NCBI GenBank assembly: GCA_022013395.1 | Contig: JAKLQL010000456.1 | Location: forward strand, 1 to 5,782 | Direction: 5' to 3' | DNA: 5,782 bases | Source of the DNA: Acetobacterium sp. | Lineage (GTDB): Bacteria; Bacillota; Clostridia; Eubacteriales; Eubacteriaceae | Shown here: positions 1-5,743 of the stretch, piece by piece | Numbering within the stretch: position 1 is the stretch's first letter | Layout of the letters: every line of letters begins with the position of its first letter | Translations under genes and position numbers: made by a program | Notes under the pieces: generated by a model | Databases searched by the model: none | What the model was told of the DNA's origin: nothing | What the model saw: the letters and a program-made list of their open reading frames with translations, nothing else

Positions 1-51
1 GTCAGACAACACGAATACTATTTATTAAACAGTAAAAAAACAAGAATCAAG

Positions 52-80
52 TTGACAAATATTAAGATATGTTGTAAATT
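52..80 (+). promoter_or_regulatory. Predicted sigma-A promoter for the small ORF/corC-like transcript
   Basis: A perfect -35 hexamer TTGACA (52-57) is followed by a 17-base spacer and a weaker -10, TAAATT (75-80, 4 of 6 consensus bases). Transcription would begin near 87, leaving about 200 nt of leader before the corC-like gene. The leader contains a small ORF and a terminator-like hairpin. The promoter is inferred from sequence only. Confidence 0.6.
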
Positions 81-124
81 TAAATACGTCTATGTAAGAT
101 TTTTAAACGAAAGGAAATAAAAAA

Positions 125-229
125 ATGGATGATGAACCTGGGGAAGCTGAGAATTGCGTAAATCGCACAAAACTGGATAGAACGAATCTTAATCAATTTA
201 ATCGTTTATTTTATCATTTGAGGCCATAA
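125..229 (+). CDS. 34-residue small ORF, possible leader peptide
   Basis: An ATG at 125 opens 34 codons ending in TAA (227-229). AAGGA at 111-115 lies 9 bases upstream, which is a normal ribosome binding site distance, and a promoter lies at 52-80. The product starts with an acidic, proline-containing stretch (MDDEPGEAEN) and ends in a basic/aromatic tail (NRLFYHLRP). It has no membrane segment and I recognise no family. The stop codon lies only 5 bases before the terminator-like hairpin, and the ORF sits in the leader of a CorC/HlyC gene. Two readings fit: a regulatory leader peptide whose translation affects readthrough, or an independent small gene with its own terminator. It could also be a chance ORF, since it is short and I could not test its conservation. 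Confidence 0.4.
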   Translation: MDDEPGEAENCVNRTKLDRTNLNQFNRLFYHLRP

Positions 230-234
230 TATCC

Positions 235-265
235 AAAAGACGGGGTATTGTTGTGTCTTTTTTTT
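235..265 (+). terminator. Terminator-like hairpin in the leader of the corC-like gene (possible attenuator)
   Basis: AAAAGAC (235-241) pairs perfectly with GTCTTTT (255-261), with an extra G-U pair inside, and the T run continues to 265. The stem is AU-rich with only two G-C pairs and a loop of about 12 nt, so it is a modest terminator. It lies between a promoter/small ORF and the TTG start at 290, with no clear second promoter in between. Transcripts from 52-80 must therefore read through it to express the downstream gene. A competing hairpin, 228-234 with 243-249, overlaps it. Confidence 0.5.
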
Positions 266-275
266 GTAATTAAAT

Positions 276-283
276 AAGGAGGA
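276..283 (+). promoter_or_regulatory. Shine-Dalgarno site that sets the TTG start
   Basis: AAGGAGGA at 276-283 is a near-perfect Shine-Dalgarno sequence. It lies 6-7 bases before TTG at 290, and no ATG in this frame is near it. The next in-frame ATG is at codon 23, inside the first membrane segment motif, so TTG is the supported start. Confidence 0.8.
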
Positions 284-289
284 TTATAA

Positions 290-1615
290 TTGGTTATACA
301 AATTTTATTTTTATTTTTATTAGTTCTATTAAATGCGTTTTTTGCAGCGTCAGAAATGGCTCTGATCTCATTAAATGATACGAAAATCAAAGTGATGGCA
401 GAGGATGGCAATAAAAAAGCCAAACAACTGGTCAAACTGTTGGGAGAGCCCAGCCGCTTTCTGGCAACCATCCAAATCGGCATCACCCTGGCCGGGTTTC
501 TGGCCAGTGCCTTTGCAGCTGAGAGCTTTGCCGATCCCATTGTGACGATTTTAAAACAGTATGACCTCCCGATTTCGGAGGGCGTATTAAAAGCCACCAC
601 CCTGGTTGTGATTACCATGATTCTTTCATATTTTACGCTTGTTCTGGGAGAACTGGTACCAAAACGAATTGCAATGAAAAAATCCGAAGGGATTGCTTTC
701 TTTGCCGTGGGGATTCTATCGGTTTTATCAAAACTCACCGCCCCGGTGGTGAAGCTCTTGACCGTTTCGACCAACTTCTTTGTCCGGTTGGCGGGCATCG
801 ATCCCCATTCGGATGATGACGATGTCACCGAAGAAGAGATCAGAATGATGGTGGATGTTGGTGAAGAACGTGGTGCTATCAACGAACGTGAAAAAACGAT
901 GATCAATAATATTTTTGAGTTTAACAATAAAACGGTCTCTGACATTATGACCCATCGGGTCGATTTGTTCAGCGTATCGGCATCGATTGAGCTTGAAGAA
1001 TTGATCAGTTATGTGAAGGATGAAAAATATACCAGAATCCCTGTTTATGAAGGGACCGTGGATAATATTATCGGAATTTTGCATGTCAAGGATCTGATTT
1101 TTCTGATTAATGAAACATCAACCGCTGATTTTAAAATCATCGACAAGATGAGAAAACCCTACTATGTTTCCACCGGCAAGAAAATTGATGAATTATTTGT
1201 GGATCTACAGAAGGCCAAGACCCACATCGCCGTGGTGATTGACGAATACGGCGGCACCGCCGGGATTGTCACCATGGAAGATTTGATTGAAGAGATTGTT
1301 GGTAACATTTTTGATGAATTCGATGAAGAAGAAATCGAGTTTAAAAAGATAGATGACCAGACCTATGAAGTCAGCGGCATGATCAGTCTTGACGATCTGG
1401 AAGAATTGCTGGATACCGATTTACCAATTGAAGACTATGATACTTTTAGCGGATTTTTGATCGGCCTGATTGGAAATATTCCCACCATGGAAGATGTTCA
1501 GGAAATCGAGTACCGGCATTTAAAATTCAGGATTCTAGAAGTTTCTGAGAAACGGATTGAAAAGGCAATTGTCTATATTGGCGATATGGATGCATATGTG
1601 GATCAAAATAATTAG
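290..1615 (+). CDS. CorC/HlyC-family CNNM (DUF21-CBS-CorC_HlyC) membrane protein
   Basis: This 441-residue protein has the full-length layout of the 'hemolysin C-like' or CNNM family. An N-terminal DUF21 transmembrane domain spans about 1-170, with hydrophobic segments near 2-20, 58-80, 102-120 and 135-158, and carries the motifs NAFFAASEMAL (15-25) and GELVPKRIAM (120-129). A cytoplasmic linker follows (EEEIRMMVDVGEERGAI, 181-197), then two CBS repeats (about 216-275 and 285-342) with the signature DEYGGTAGIVTMEDLIEEIV (318-337). A CorC_HlyC C-terminal domain spans about 355-432. Members of the family are linked to Mg2+ (or Co2+) efflux and homeostasis, with the CBS pair binding Mg-ATP in characterised homologues; the old 'hemolysin' label is misleading. 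The start is TTG with a very strong ribosome binding site. The gene stands alone, closed by a terminator at 1641-1679, and is preceded by a leader with a small ORF and hairpin that may control it. The family assignment is secure; the transported ion is inferred. Confidence 0.92.
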   Translation: MVIQILFLFLLVLLNAFFAASEMALISLNDTKIKVMAEDGNKKAKQLVKLLGEPSRFLATIQIGITLAGFLASAFAAESFADPIVTILKQYDLPISEGVLKATTLVVITMILSYFTLVLGELVPKRIAMKKSEGIAFFAVGILSVLSKLTAPVVKLLTVSTNFFVRLAGIDPHSDDDDVTEEEIRMMVDVGEERGAINEREKTMINNIFEFNNKTVSDIMTHRVDLFSVSASIELEELISYVKDEKYTRIPVYEGTVDNIIGILHVKDLIFLINETSTADFKIIDKMRKPYYVSTGKKIDELFVDLQKAKTHIAVVIDEYGGTAGIVTMEDLIEEIVGNIFDEFDEEEIEFKKIDDQTYEVSGMISLDDLEELLDTDLPIEDYDTFSGFLIGLIGNIPTMEDVQEIEYRHLKFRILEVSEKRIEKAIVYIGDMDAYVDQNN

Positions 1616-1640
1616 ACTTAAATAACAAAGTAAAGAATTA

Positions 1641-1679
1641 GGTGGTGACGTTTATTGAGATAGACGTCACTATTTTTTT
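1641..1679 (+). terminator. Intrinsic terminator of the corC-like gene
   Basis: GTGACGT (1645-1651) pairs perfectly with ACGTCAC (1664-1670) around a 12-nt loop. It extends outward with weaker G-U/A-U pairs and is followed by a run of seven T (1673-1679). It begins 25 bases after the stop codon at 1615 and separates this gene from the cupin gene. Confidence 0.88.
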
Positions 1680-1738
1680 ATAAATTCCAACAGCTTTCTA
1701 AAATAGCTGGTCGCATGTCAAAAATTGTGAGAATAAAC

Positions 1739-1747
1739 TGGTATAAT
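1739..1747 (+). promoter_or_regulatory. Extended -10 promoter for the cupin/GGDEF-EAL transcript
   Basis: TGGTATAAT (1739-1747) is a perfect extended -10 element (TGn-TATAAT). No good -35 occurs at 17 bases, which is common for extended -10 promoters. Transcription would begin near 1754, about 67 nt before the cupin start. A second TATAAT at 1779-1784 lacks both TGn and a -35 and is less likely. Confidence 0.55.
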
Positions 1748-1820
1748 TGGGTATATAAAAAATACGAATAGATGAGTATATAATTCACACAAAACTTTAT
1801 GCAAAAAGGAGAAAACTAAA

Positions 1821-2144
1821 ATGGTAGAGCAAATTTTCAAACTTACTGAAGGAAATGAAAAAGTTGTTGAAAAGGTAATTCTTGACGAAAATCTTCATTA
1901 TATGCACATTATTATCAATCAGAGTGATGGATTTCCCGAGCATTATACTAACGCCACGGTGTATATGACGGTGGTGCGGGGGTTTGTCTCGCTACAGCTT
2001 GATGATCAGGATTACTATGCTTATCCCGCAGGCACGGTTTTAAAGATTCCCTTTCATACTAAAATGAATCTCAATAATTTTAACCCGGAAACTCTAGAGT
2101 TGATCATTGTCAAGGCACCGCCACCGACAGAATTACCGGAATAA
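1821..2144 (+). CDS. Small single-domain cupin protein lacking most metal ligands
   Basis: This 107-residue protein resembles a minimal cupin beta-barrel. The first conserved region ends in VVRGFVSLQL (51-60), matching the 'VleG' strand and turn. The second has YPAGTVLKIP (68-77), matching the 'aGd.v.iP' motif, followed by a hydrophobic strand (LELIIVKAP, 92-100). The usual H-x-H...E and later His metal ligands are largely missing. His41 and His79 are present but out of register, and the expected second-His and Glu positions are Asn/Thr/Val. A metal-dependent enzyme activity is therefore unlikely, and a binding or regulatory role fits better. Start ATG 1821 has AAGGAG at 1807-1812. There is no signal peptide, so it is probably cytoplasmic. 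It lies 40 bp before the PAS-GGDEF-EAL gene with no terminator between, so the two are probably co-transcribed; what links them is unknown. The fold is fairly sure; the function is not known. Confidence 0.75.
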   Translation: MVEQIFKLTEGNEKVVEKVILDENLHYMHIIINQSDGFPEHYTNATVYMTVVRGFVSLQLDDQDYYAYPAGTVLKIPFHTKMNLNNFNPETLELIIVKAPPPTELPE

Positions 2145-2184
2145 ACATCAAAAATATCGCATTCTATATAAAGGACGATACTTT

Positions 2185-4512
2185 ATGAATAGAAAAAAGA
2201 TCAATCAATTTTTCAACACCTTGATTTATAAAGAATCAGATGCCAACAGTAGAATGTATGGCTTAGAATTTTGGCGAAACAGAATATTTTCATTGTTATC
2301 ATTTTTTCTGATTGTTTTGGGTGGACCGATTATGCTCTATGGTGCATATTTGTTCTATTTGGCTGGGAGTTTCGCGCTGGCTGGGATTGAGGTCGCCATC
2401 TTTATAATCATTGCCATTGCTGTGTACAAAAAACAAATGAGAATGGATATTAGAAAATTTTTGGTCATCTTGAGTATCTATTGCTTAAGTATCCTGTTGC
2501 TTGTTTATACGGGTCCATATGGAGCGGGGATGATCAGTGTGGTATTTACTTTTGTACTGGCCGTATCGTTGCTGAACAAGGAGCAGAACCAGCTGTTTTT
2601 TATAATTAATATCATTGTTTTTATTATGTTAACTTTTTTATTAGGAAACGGCATCTTCAATGGAATGCCTATCGAATTGTTTGCAAAAAACTGGTTGATT
2701 AATGCATTCGTCGCGCAGATATGTGTCACCGTGTTAATTTACTTATTTAATATGATCTATGATGGCTTGGAGAGTCAAACCCGAGAAATCATCGAATCCC
2801 AGGCACTGATTGCTGTCAGTGAAGAAAAATATCGCCTTTTGGCGGATACAACGGCTGATGTTATCTGGGTATTCAATGTAACGACCAGAAAATTCGTCTA
2901 TATCAGCCCATCAATCCGAGAGTTGCGAGGTTACACCGTAGAAGAAGCGATGACTGAGAGACTGGAAGAATCCATGCTCTTTGACAGTTACCAAAATTTC
3001 ATCGGAGAAATTACCCAGACGATACCGGAGTTTGTCAAGAATCCAACGGTACCGAAGCGCTACATCATGGAGATTCAACAGCCTTGTAAAAATGGCGATA
3101 TCGTATGGGTGGAAACCTCTTCCAGATATCGTTACAATAATTTGGATGAGATCGAAGTGGTCAGTTCCAGCCGAAACATTAATGAAAGAAAGCTGAAAGA
3201 AGAAGAATTCCATTATATTGATTTTCACGATCAACTAACTGGCTTACTGAATCGAAAAGCGCTCACAAATACCTACCATGAAACTAAGCCAAAAAAAAGT
3301 TTAGCATCCGTTATTATTATCAATATCGATAATTTCCGGATAATTAATGAGGCACTTGGCCATCAGGAAGGTGATCGGGTGCTTTTGGATTGGGCAATAA
3401 GGATTTTAAAAAGTGTTGGTAGTAATGGGGTGATCTATCGCTATGGTGGGGATGAGTTTGTTATTATCGTCGAGTCCACCGAGTGTGCTTATGTTCAATC
3501 ACTGGGAAAGGAATTGCTAAAATCAATTTCGACGCAGTTTATGGCGGCGAAACAGCTTTTTTATTTGACCGCCAGCATCGGAATCAGCGTTGGATCAGCG
3601 TTGGAAAAAATCGAACAAACTGTCAGAAATGCCGAAACGGCATTATATGCTGCCAAAAAGGAAAAAAACAAAATTGTCAACTATGTTCCAGAGATGGATC
3701 AATCAAGAACCCGGGAAGCAATTCTGGAAAAGGATTTGAAATGCGCCCTGGAAAATGATGAGTTTGAGCTTCATTATCAGCCCATCTATGATCTTAAGAA
3801 TGGTGTGATCAACCATGCTGAAGCGCTGCTTCGCTGGAATCACCAGGAATTTGGCAGAATTCCGCCGAGTGACTTTATCCCCATCGCAGAAAAAACAAAA
3901 CTGATTATACCGATTACCGACTGGGTCATCGAACAGGTTTGCAATAAAATTAAACATTGGCAGGAAATCGGCATTGCTGATATGACGGTCAGTATCAATA
4001 TCTCGATATTGTCGTTTGAAAATCGCGGGGCTGAACTGACCGAATCGGTTGCCGGCAGAAGCAGAGCAGCTGGTATCAATCCGGCAAGTGTCAAGCTTGA
4101 AATAACAGAGAGTATTTTGATTCGGGACACCGAAGAAATCATCACTGTTTTTCAGGATTTGAAGAAAATTGGCGTAAAACTGGCCCTGGATGATTTTGGA
4201 ACCGGATATTCATCTTTCGGCTGTATGAAAGATCTGCCCCTCGATATTATTAAATTAGATCGTTCGCTGATTAGTAATATTGTCATGGATGAGCGGGAGC
4301 AAATGATTGTGGAATCAATGATTACCATTATCCAGGGCCTTGATATTCAAGTGGTTGCCGAAGGGATTGAGACAGAGGAACAACTGAGATTTTTAGAAAA
4401 CTATAACTGTGATTTCATTCAAGGATTTTTTTTCAGTCGGCCGCTATCTCCAGATGCGTTTGAAAATTACTATTTTTCAATGAACAGAGCTGATTTATCG
4501 CCTACAAGATAA
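2185..4512 (+). CDS. Six-TM PAS-GGDEF-EAL c-di-GMP turnover protein, probably mainly a phosphodiesterase
   Basis: This 775-residue membrane protein controls the second messenger c-di-GMP. About six transmembrane helices (near 35-58, 62-80, 91-108, 112-130, 137-154, 170-190) form an N-terminal sensor of no type I can name. A PAS domain follows (about 213-335, ending SSSRNINERK), then GGDEF (about 343-500) and EAL (about 510-765). The EAL site looks complete: EALLRW (546-551), N605, LEITES (638-643), DDFGTGYSS (669-677), IKLDRS (689-694), AEGIET (725-730) and QG (746-747). The GGDEF signature RYGGDEF (419-425) is intact. However, the first metal-binding Asp of the usual D-x-D-x-F-K motif is Asn380 (NIDNFR), and no RxxD inhibitory site precedes the signature (positions 412-415 are GSNG). 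Net hydrolysis of c-di-GMP is the likelier output, with GGDEF perhaps acting as a GTP sensor. ATG 2185 is chosen over the upstream in-frame TTG at 2107 because AAGGA (2171-2175) lies 9 bases before it and the TTG would overlap the cupin gene. It follows the cupin gene and converges on the crcB operon. Confidence 0.93.
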   Translation: MNRKKINQFFNTLIYKESDANSRMYGLEFWRNRIFSLLSFFLIVLGGPIMLYGAYLFYLAGSFALAGIEVAIFIIIAIAVYKKQMRMDIRKFLVILSIYCLSILLLVYTGPYGAGMISVVFTFVLAVSLLNKEQNQLFFIINIIVFIMLTFLLGNGIFNGMPIELFAKNWLINAFVAQICVTVLIYLFNMIYDGLESQTREIIESQALIAVSEEKYRLLADTTADVIWVFNVTTRKFVYISPSIRELRGYTVEEAMTERLEESMLFDSYQNFIGEITQTIPEFVKNPTVPKRYIMEIQQPCKNGDIVWVETSSRYRYNNLDEIEVVSSSRNINERKLKEEEFHYIDFHDQLTGLLNRKALTNTYHETKPKKSLASVIIINIDNFRIINEALGHQEGDRVLLDWAIRILKSVGSNGVIYRYGGDEFVIIVESTECAYVQSLGKELLKSISTQFMAAKQLFYLTASIGISVGSALEKIEQTVRNAETALYAAKKEKNKIVNYVPEMDQSRTREAILEKDLKCALENDEFELHYQPIYDLKNGVINHAEALLRWNHQEFGRIPPSDFIPIAEKTKLIIPITDWVIEQVCNKIKHWQEIGIADMTVSINISILSFENRGAELTESVAGRSRAAGINPASVKLEITESILIRDTEEIITVFQDLKKIGVKLALDDFGTGYSSFGCMKDLPLDIIKLDRSLISNIVMDEREQMIVESMITIIQGLDIQVVAEGIETEEQLRFLENYNCDFIQGFFFSRPLSPDAFENYYFSMNRADLSPTR

Positions 4513-4522
4513 GGGTCCAGTT

Positions 4523-4557
4523 AAAAAAAACACATCAAAGCCAGAAAACTTTGCTGT
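4523..4557 (-). terminator. Intrinsic terminator of the crcB operon
   Basis: Read on the - strand, ACAGCAAAG (complement of 4557-4549) pairs with CUUUGAUGU (4540-4532), with one G-A mismatch and an 8-nt loop, and then comes a short spacer and eight U (complement of A 4523-4530). It starts only 3 bases after the crcB stop. On the + strand the same stem has no good U-tract, so it would serve the converging GGDEF-EAL gene poorly. Confidence 0.65.
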
Positions 4558-4559
4558 TG

Positions 4560-4928
4560 TTAAATGCCGTTGCCGGCCAAAGCAGTTGAAAGCTGGAATC
4601 CGCCATAAAAAGCGAGGAAGCCCAATAACAGCGTGGCCATGATATAGATCATGGCGCTGAGGATCCGGTTATTCTGCAGCATGACAAAATCTTCAAACAT
4701 AAAAGTTGAAAAGGTTGTGTAGGCGCCCAGAAAACCTTCGGCAAACAAACCATAAAGAAGCGTTGAGATGTCTAAACCAGTTACCACACCTAATAGAAAG
4801 GCGCCGGACACATTGATGACAAAGGTGCCAACGGGGATGTGCTGATGCCGGGAAGCGAAGCGTTTCCCCAGATAATATCGGGTGGTACTGCCCAGAGCGC
4901 CGCCAAGGATGACACATAAAGTTTCCAT
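4560..4928 (-). CDS. crcB: CrcB/Fluc fluoride channel subunit, second gene of pair
   Basis: This 122-residue membrane protein is the usual length for CrcB, with four predicted helices. CrcB/Fluc proteins form small dual-topology dimeric channels that let toxic fluoride leave the cytoplasm. Visible family motifs are GGALGSTTR (9-17), PVGTFVINVSGAFLLG (32-47, with the conserved Asn39) and GAYTTFSTFMFED (68-80). The conserved Glu79 after the last motif is present. The usual first Phe of the G-F-T-T-F-S-T-F motif is Tyr70 here, while the second is kept as Phe73. The start ATG has AAGGA about 8 bases upstream and lies 11 bp after the stop of the first crcB gene, so the two are translated from one mRNA and are probably paired as a heterodimer. 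It is under the fluoride riboswitch at 5481-5530 and ends at a terminator 3 bp on. Confidence 0.93.
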   Translation of the reverse strand: METLCVILGGALGSTTRYYLGKRFASRHQHIPVGTFVINVSGAFLLGVVTGLDISTLLYGLFAEGFLGAYTTFSTFMFEDFVMLQNNRILSAMIYIMATLLLGFLAFYGGFQLSTALAGNGI

Positions 4929-4939
4929 CAGTCGGATCC

Positions 4940-5377
4940 TTAATTATAATCAAAACTGAAGCGGGATACCAGACTTTTGCCAACGGGGTGCACCAGATAA
5001 TAGCCGATGAGGTGACCAGTGTAAACCGCTCCTAATCCGAGAATGATCGATGCGGCCACGTAGTAACAGAAAATCCGCAGATAACCGGCATCAAGAATAT
5101 TGATACTCGCCTTGCAGAAGGTTGAGTAGGTAGTAAAGGCGCCCACCAATCCGGTGGTCAGCCCCAGTTTCAGCTCAGTACTGAATCGGTCGGTTTTGGA
5201 AAACACCGCATTCAACATCCCCAGAATCAGGCACCCAATCAGGTTAATTAACAGAATGGTTAAGGCCAGATTCAGTAACTGGTCCCCGGATTGAAAAAGT
5301 GACGGCGAGGTTTTAAGTTTGAACCGCAACAGCGCCCCAATGGCGCCACCGGCGGCGATAAAATAGTATTTTTTCAT
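4940..5377 (-). CDS. crcB: CrcB/Fluc fluoride channel subunit, first gene of pair
   Basis: This 145-residue CrcB homologue has four hydrophobic segments (about 4-19, 36-59, 70-92, 102-127). Motifs are GGAIGALLR (10-18), INLIGCLILG (44-53, conserved Asn45) and GAFTTYSTF (79-87). It keeps the first Phe (F81) but has Tyr84 for the second, the reverse of its partner. It also lacks the 'GT' before the Asn and the Glu after STF (Ala90 at that position), and has an extended polar C-terminal tail. These losses are typical of one half of a heterodimeric Fluc channel. The start is ATG 5377 with AGGAGG (complement of 5384-5389) 6 bases away. A longer in-frame reading up to 5494 would run back through the leader and the riboswitch terminator, and is rejected. 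It is the first gene of the operon, controlled by the upstream fluoride riboswitch. Family call secure; heterodimer role inferred. Confidence 0.93.
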   Translation of the reverse strand: MKKYYFIAAGGAIGALLRFKLKTSPSLFQSGDQLLNLALTILLINLIGCLILGMLNAVFSKTDRFSTELKLGLTTGLVGAFTTYSTFCKASINILDAGYLRIFCYYVAASIILGLGAVYTGHLIGYYLVHPVGKSLVSRFSFDYN

Positions 5378-5456
5378 GACAGTCCTCCTGACTTGAGTGA
5401 CAAAATAATTAGACACGAAGGTGTTTAAGAGAGGGGTATTGGTTATTTCAGGCAAT

Positions 5457-5488
5457 AAAAAACCCGCAGCATTGAAAAATCCTGCAGG
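5457..5488 (-). terminator. Riboswitch-controlled terminator before the crcB operon
   Basis: On the - strand, CCUGCAG (complement of 5488-5482) pairs with CUGCGGG (5469-5463), seven pairs with one G-U, followed by six U (complement of 5462-5457). The first two bases of the 5' arm (5488-5487) are also the last two bases of the aptamer's ACUCC strand. Fluoride-bound aptamer and terminator therefore compete, giving transcription when fluoride is present. About 79 nt of leader, with a small ACAC-CUUC-GUGU hairpin (5424-5413), then leads to the crcB start. Confidence 0.85.
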
Positions 5489-5530
5489 AGTCATCAGCTG
5501 TAAAGCAATTCAGGTGAACTCCATCACCTT
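5481..5530 (-). promoter_or_regulatory. Fluoride riboswitch (crcB motif) of the crcB operon
   Basis: The - strand RNA reads GGUGAUGGAGUUCACC (complement of 5528-5513), a short joining stretch containing UGC-UUUACA-GC, then GCUGAUGACUCC (5498-5487). These are the hallmark conserved blocks of the fluoride (crcB) riboswitch. GGUG/CACC forms one stem, and GGAGU (5522-5518) pairs with ACUCC (5491-5487) to close the ligand-bound fold. The aptamer starts about 6 nt after the predicted transcription start and sits before two fluoride channel genes, which fits the known role exactly. Fluoride binding is expected to prevent the overlapping terminator and turn the operon on. Confidence 0.95.
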
Positions 5531-5540
5531 GTTTGAAATA

Positions 5541-5569
5541 ATGTTATCATGAGGCAATAATCGTGTCAA
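5541..5569 (-). promoter_or_regulatory. Sigma-A promoter of the crcB operon
   Basis: Read on the - strand, a perfect -35 TTGACA (complement of 5569-5564) is followed by a 17-base spacer and a -10 TAACAT (5546-5541). The start would be near 5534, just before the riboswitch aptamer. Confidence 0.8.
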
Positions 5570-5650
5570 TAAAAGGTGGGGCTGAAATCGAAATCAAAAT
5601 TGAATTCTAAATAGTTACCGTCAAATTTGGATGAATACGATAATTAGCGA

Positions 5651-5679
5651 TTGAAATTCTCGGCTGAATCGATTAAACT
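5651..5679 (+). promoter_or_regulatory. Sigma-A promoter of the rightward riboswitch
   Basis: A -35 TTGAAA (5651-5656), a 17-base spacer and a -10 TAAACT (5674-5679) predict a start near 5686, immediately before the second fluoride aptamer at 5688. It is divergent from the crcB promoter, with about 80 bp between the two -35 boxes. Confidence 0.7.
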
Positions 5680-5687
5680 AATAAAAC

Positions 5688-5743
5688 AGGTGATGAAGTT
5701 CGCCCTGGCTCCGGCCAAAATGCTGACACGCTGATGACTTCTG
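5688..5743 (+). promoter_or_regulatory. Second fluoride riboswitch, pointing out of the window
   Basis: GGUGAUGAAGUUCGCC (5689-5704) and GCUGAUGACUUC (5730-5741) match the two conserved blocks of the fluoride (crcB) aptamer. GGUG (5689-5692) pairs with CGCC (5701-5704), a UGGC-UCCG-GCCA hairpin (5706-5717) follows, and GAAGU (5695-5699) pairs with ACUUC (5737-5741). That last helix covaries with GGAGU/ACUCC in the leftward copy, which supports a real structured RNA. The joining regions differ from the other copy, so it is not a recent duplicate. The controlled gene must start after base 5782; another fluoride-resistance or fluoride-sensitive gene is expected there. Confidence 0.93.

Noticed and set aside
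134..190. TPP-riboswitch-like words (GGGGAAGCTGAGA and later ACTGGATA) in the leader of the corC-like gene
   Set aside because: The order loosely recalls a TPP aptamer, but the conserved ACCC, GAACCTGA and GGGA parts and the matching stems are missing, and the downstream gene is not thiamine-related. The region is better explained by the small ORF.
214..945. Long open frames on the - strand opposite the corC-like gene (214-945 and 728-1084)
   Set aside because: They are antisense to a clearly conserved CNNM protein, have no plausible ribosome binding site or family resemblance, and one runs into the leader hairpin region.
1687..1710. Inverted repeat CAGCT/AGCTG (1691-1695 with 1705-1709) upstream of the cupin promoter
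   Set aside because: Only five pairs with a 9-base loop and no T-run. It could be an operator, but a repeat this short is expected by chance.
2107..2184. TTG start at 2107 for the PAS-GGDEF-EAL protein
   Set aside because: It would overlap the end of the cupin gene, and the added 26 residues are Arg/His/Lys-rich without family resemblance. ATG 2185 has a well-placed AAGGA.
4693..4983. 96-codon - strand frame overlapping both crcB genes
   Set aside because: It is out of frame with two well-supported CrcB proteins and its product has no membrane or family character; it is a shadow frame.
5378..5494. N-terminal extension of the first crcB gene starting at an ATG at 5494
   Set aside because: The extra 39 codons run through the riboswitch aptamer end and the terminator. 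The internal ATG at 5377 has a strong AGGAGG site, and the protein then begins like other CrcB proteins.
5570..5650. Spacer between the two divergent fluoride promoters searched for a shared operator or ORF
   Set aside because: No convincing inverted repeat, ORF with a ribosome binding site, or RNA motif was seen.
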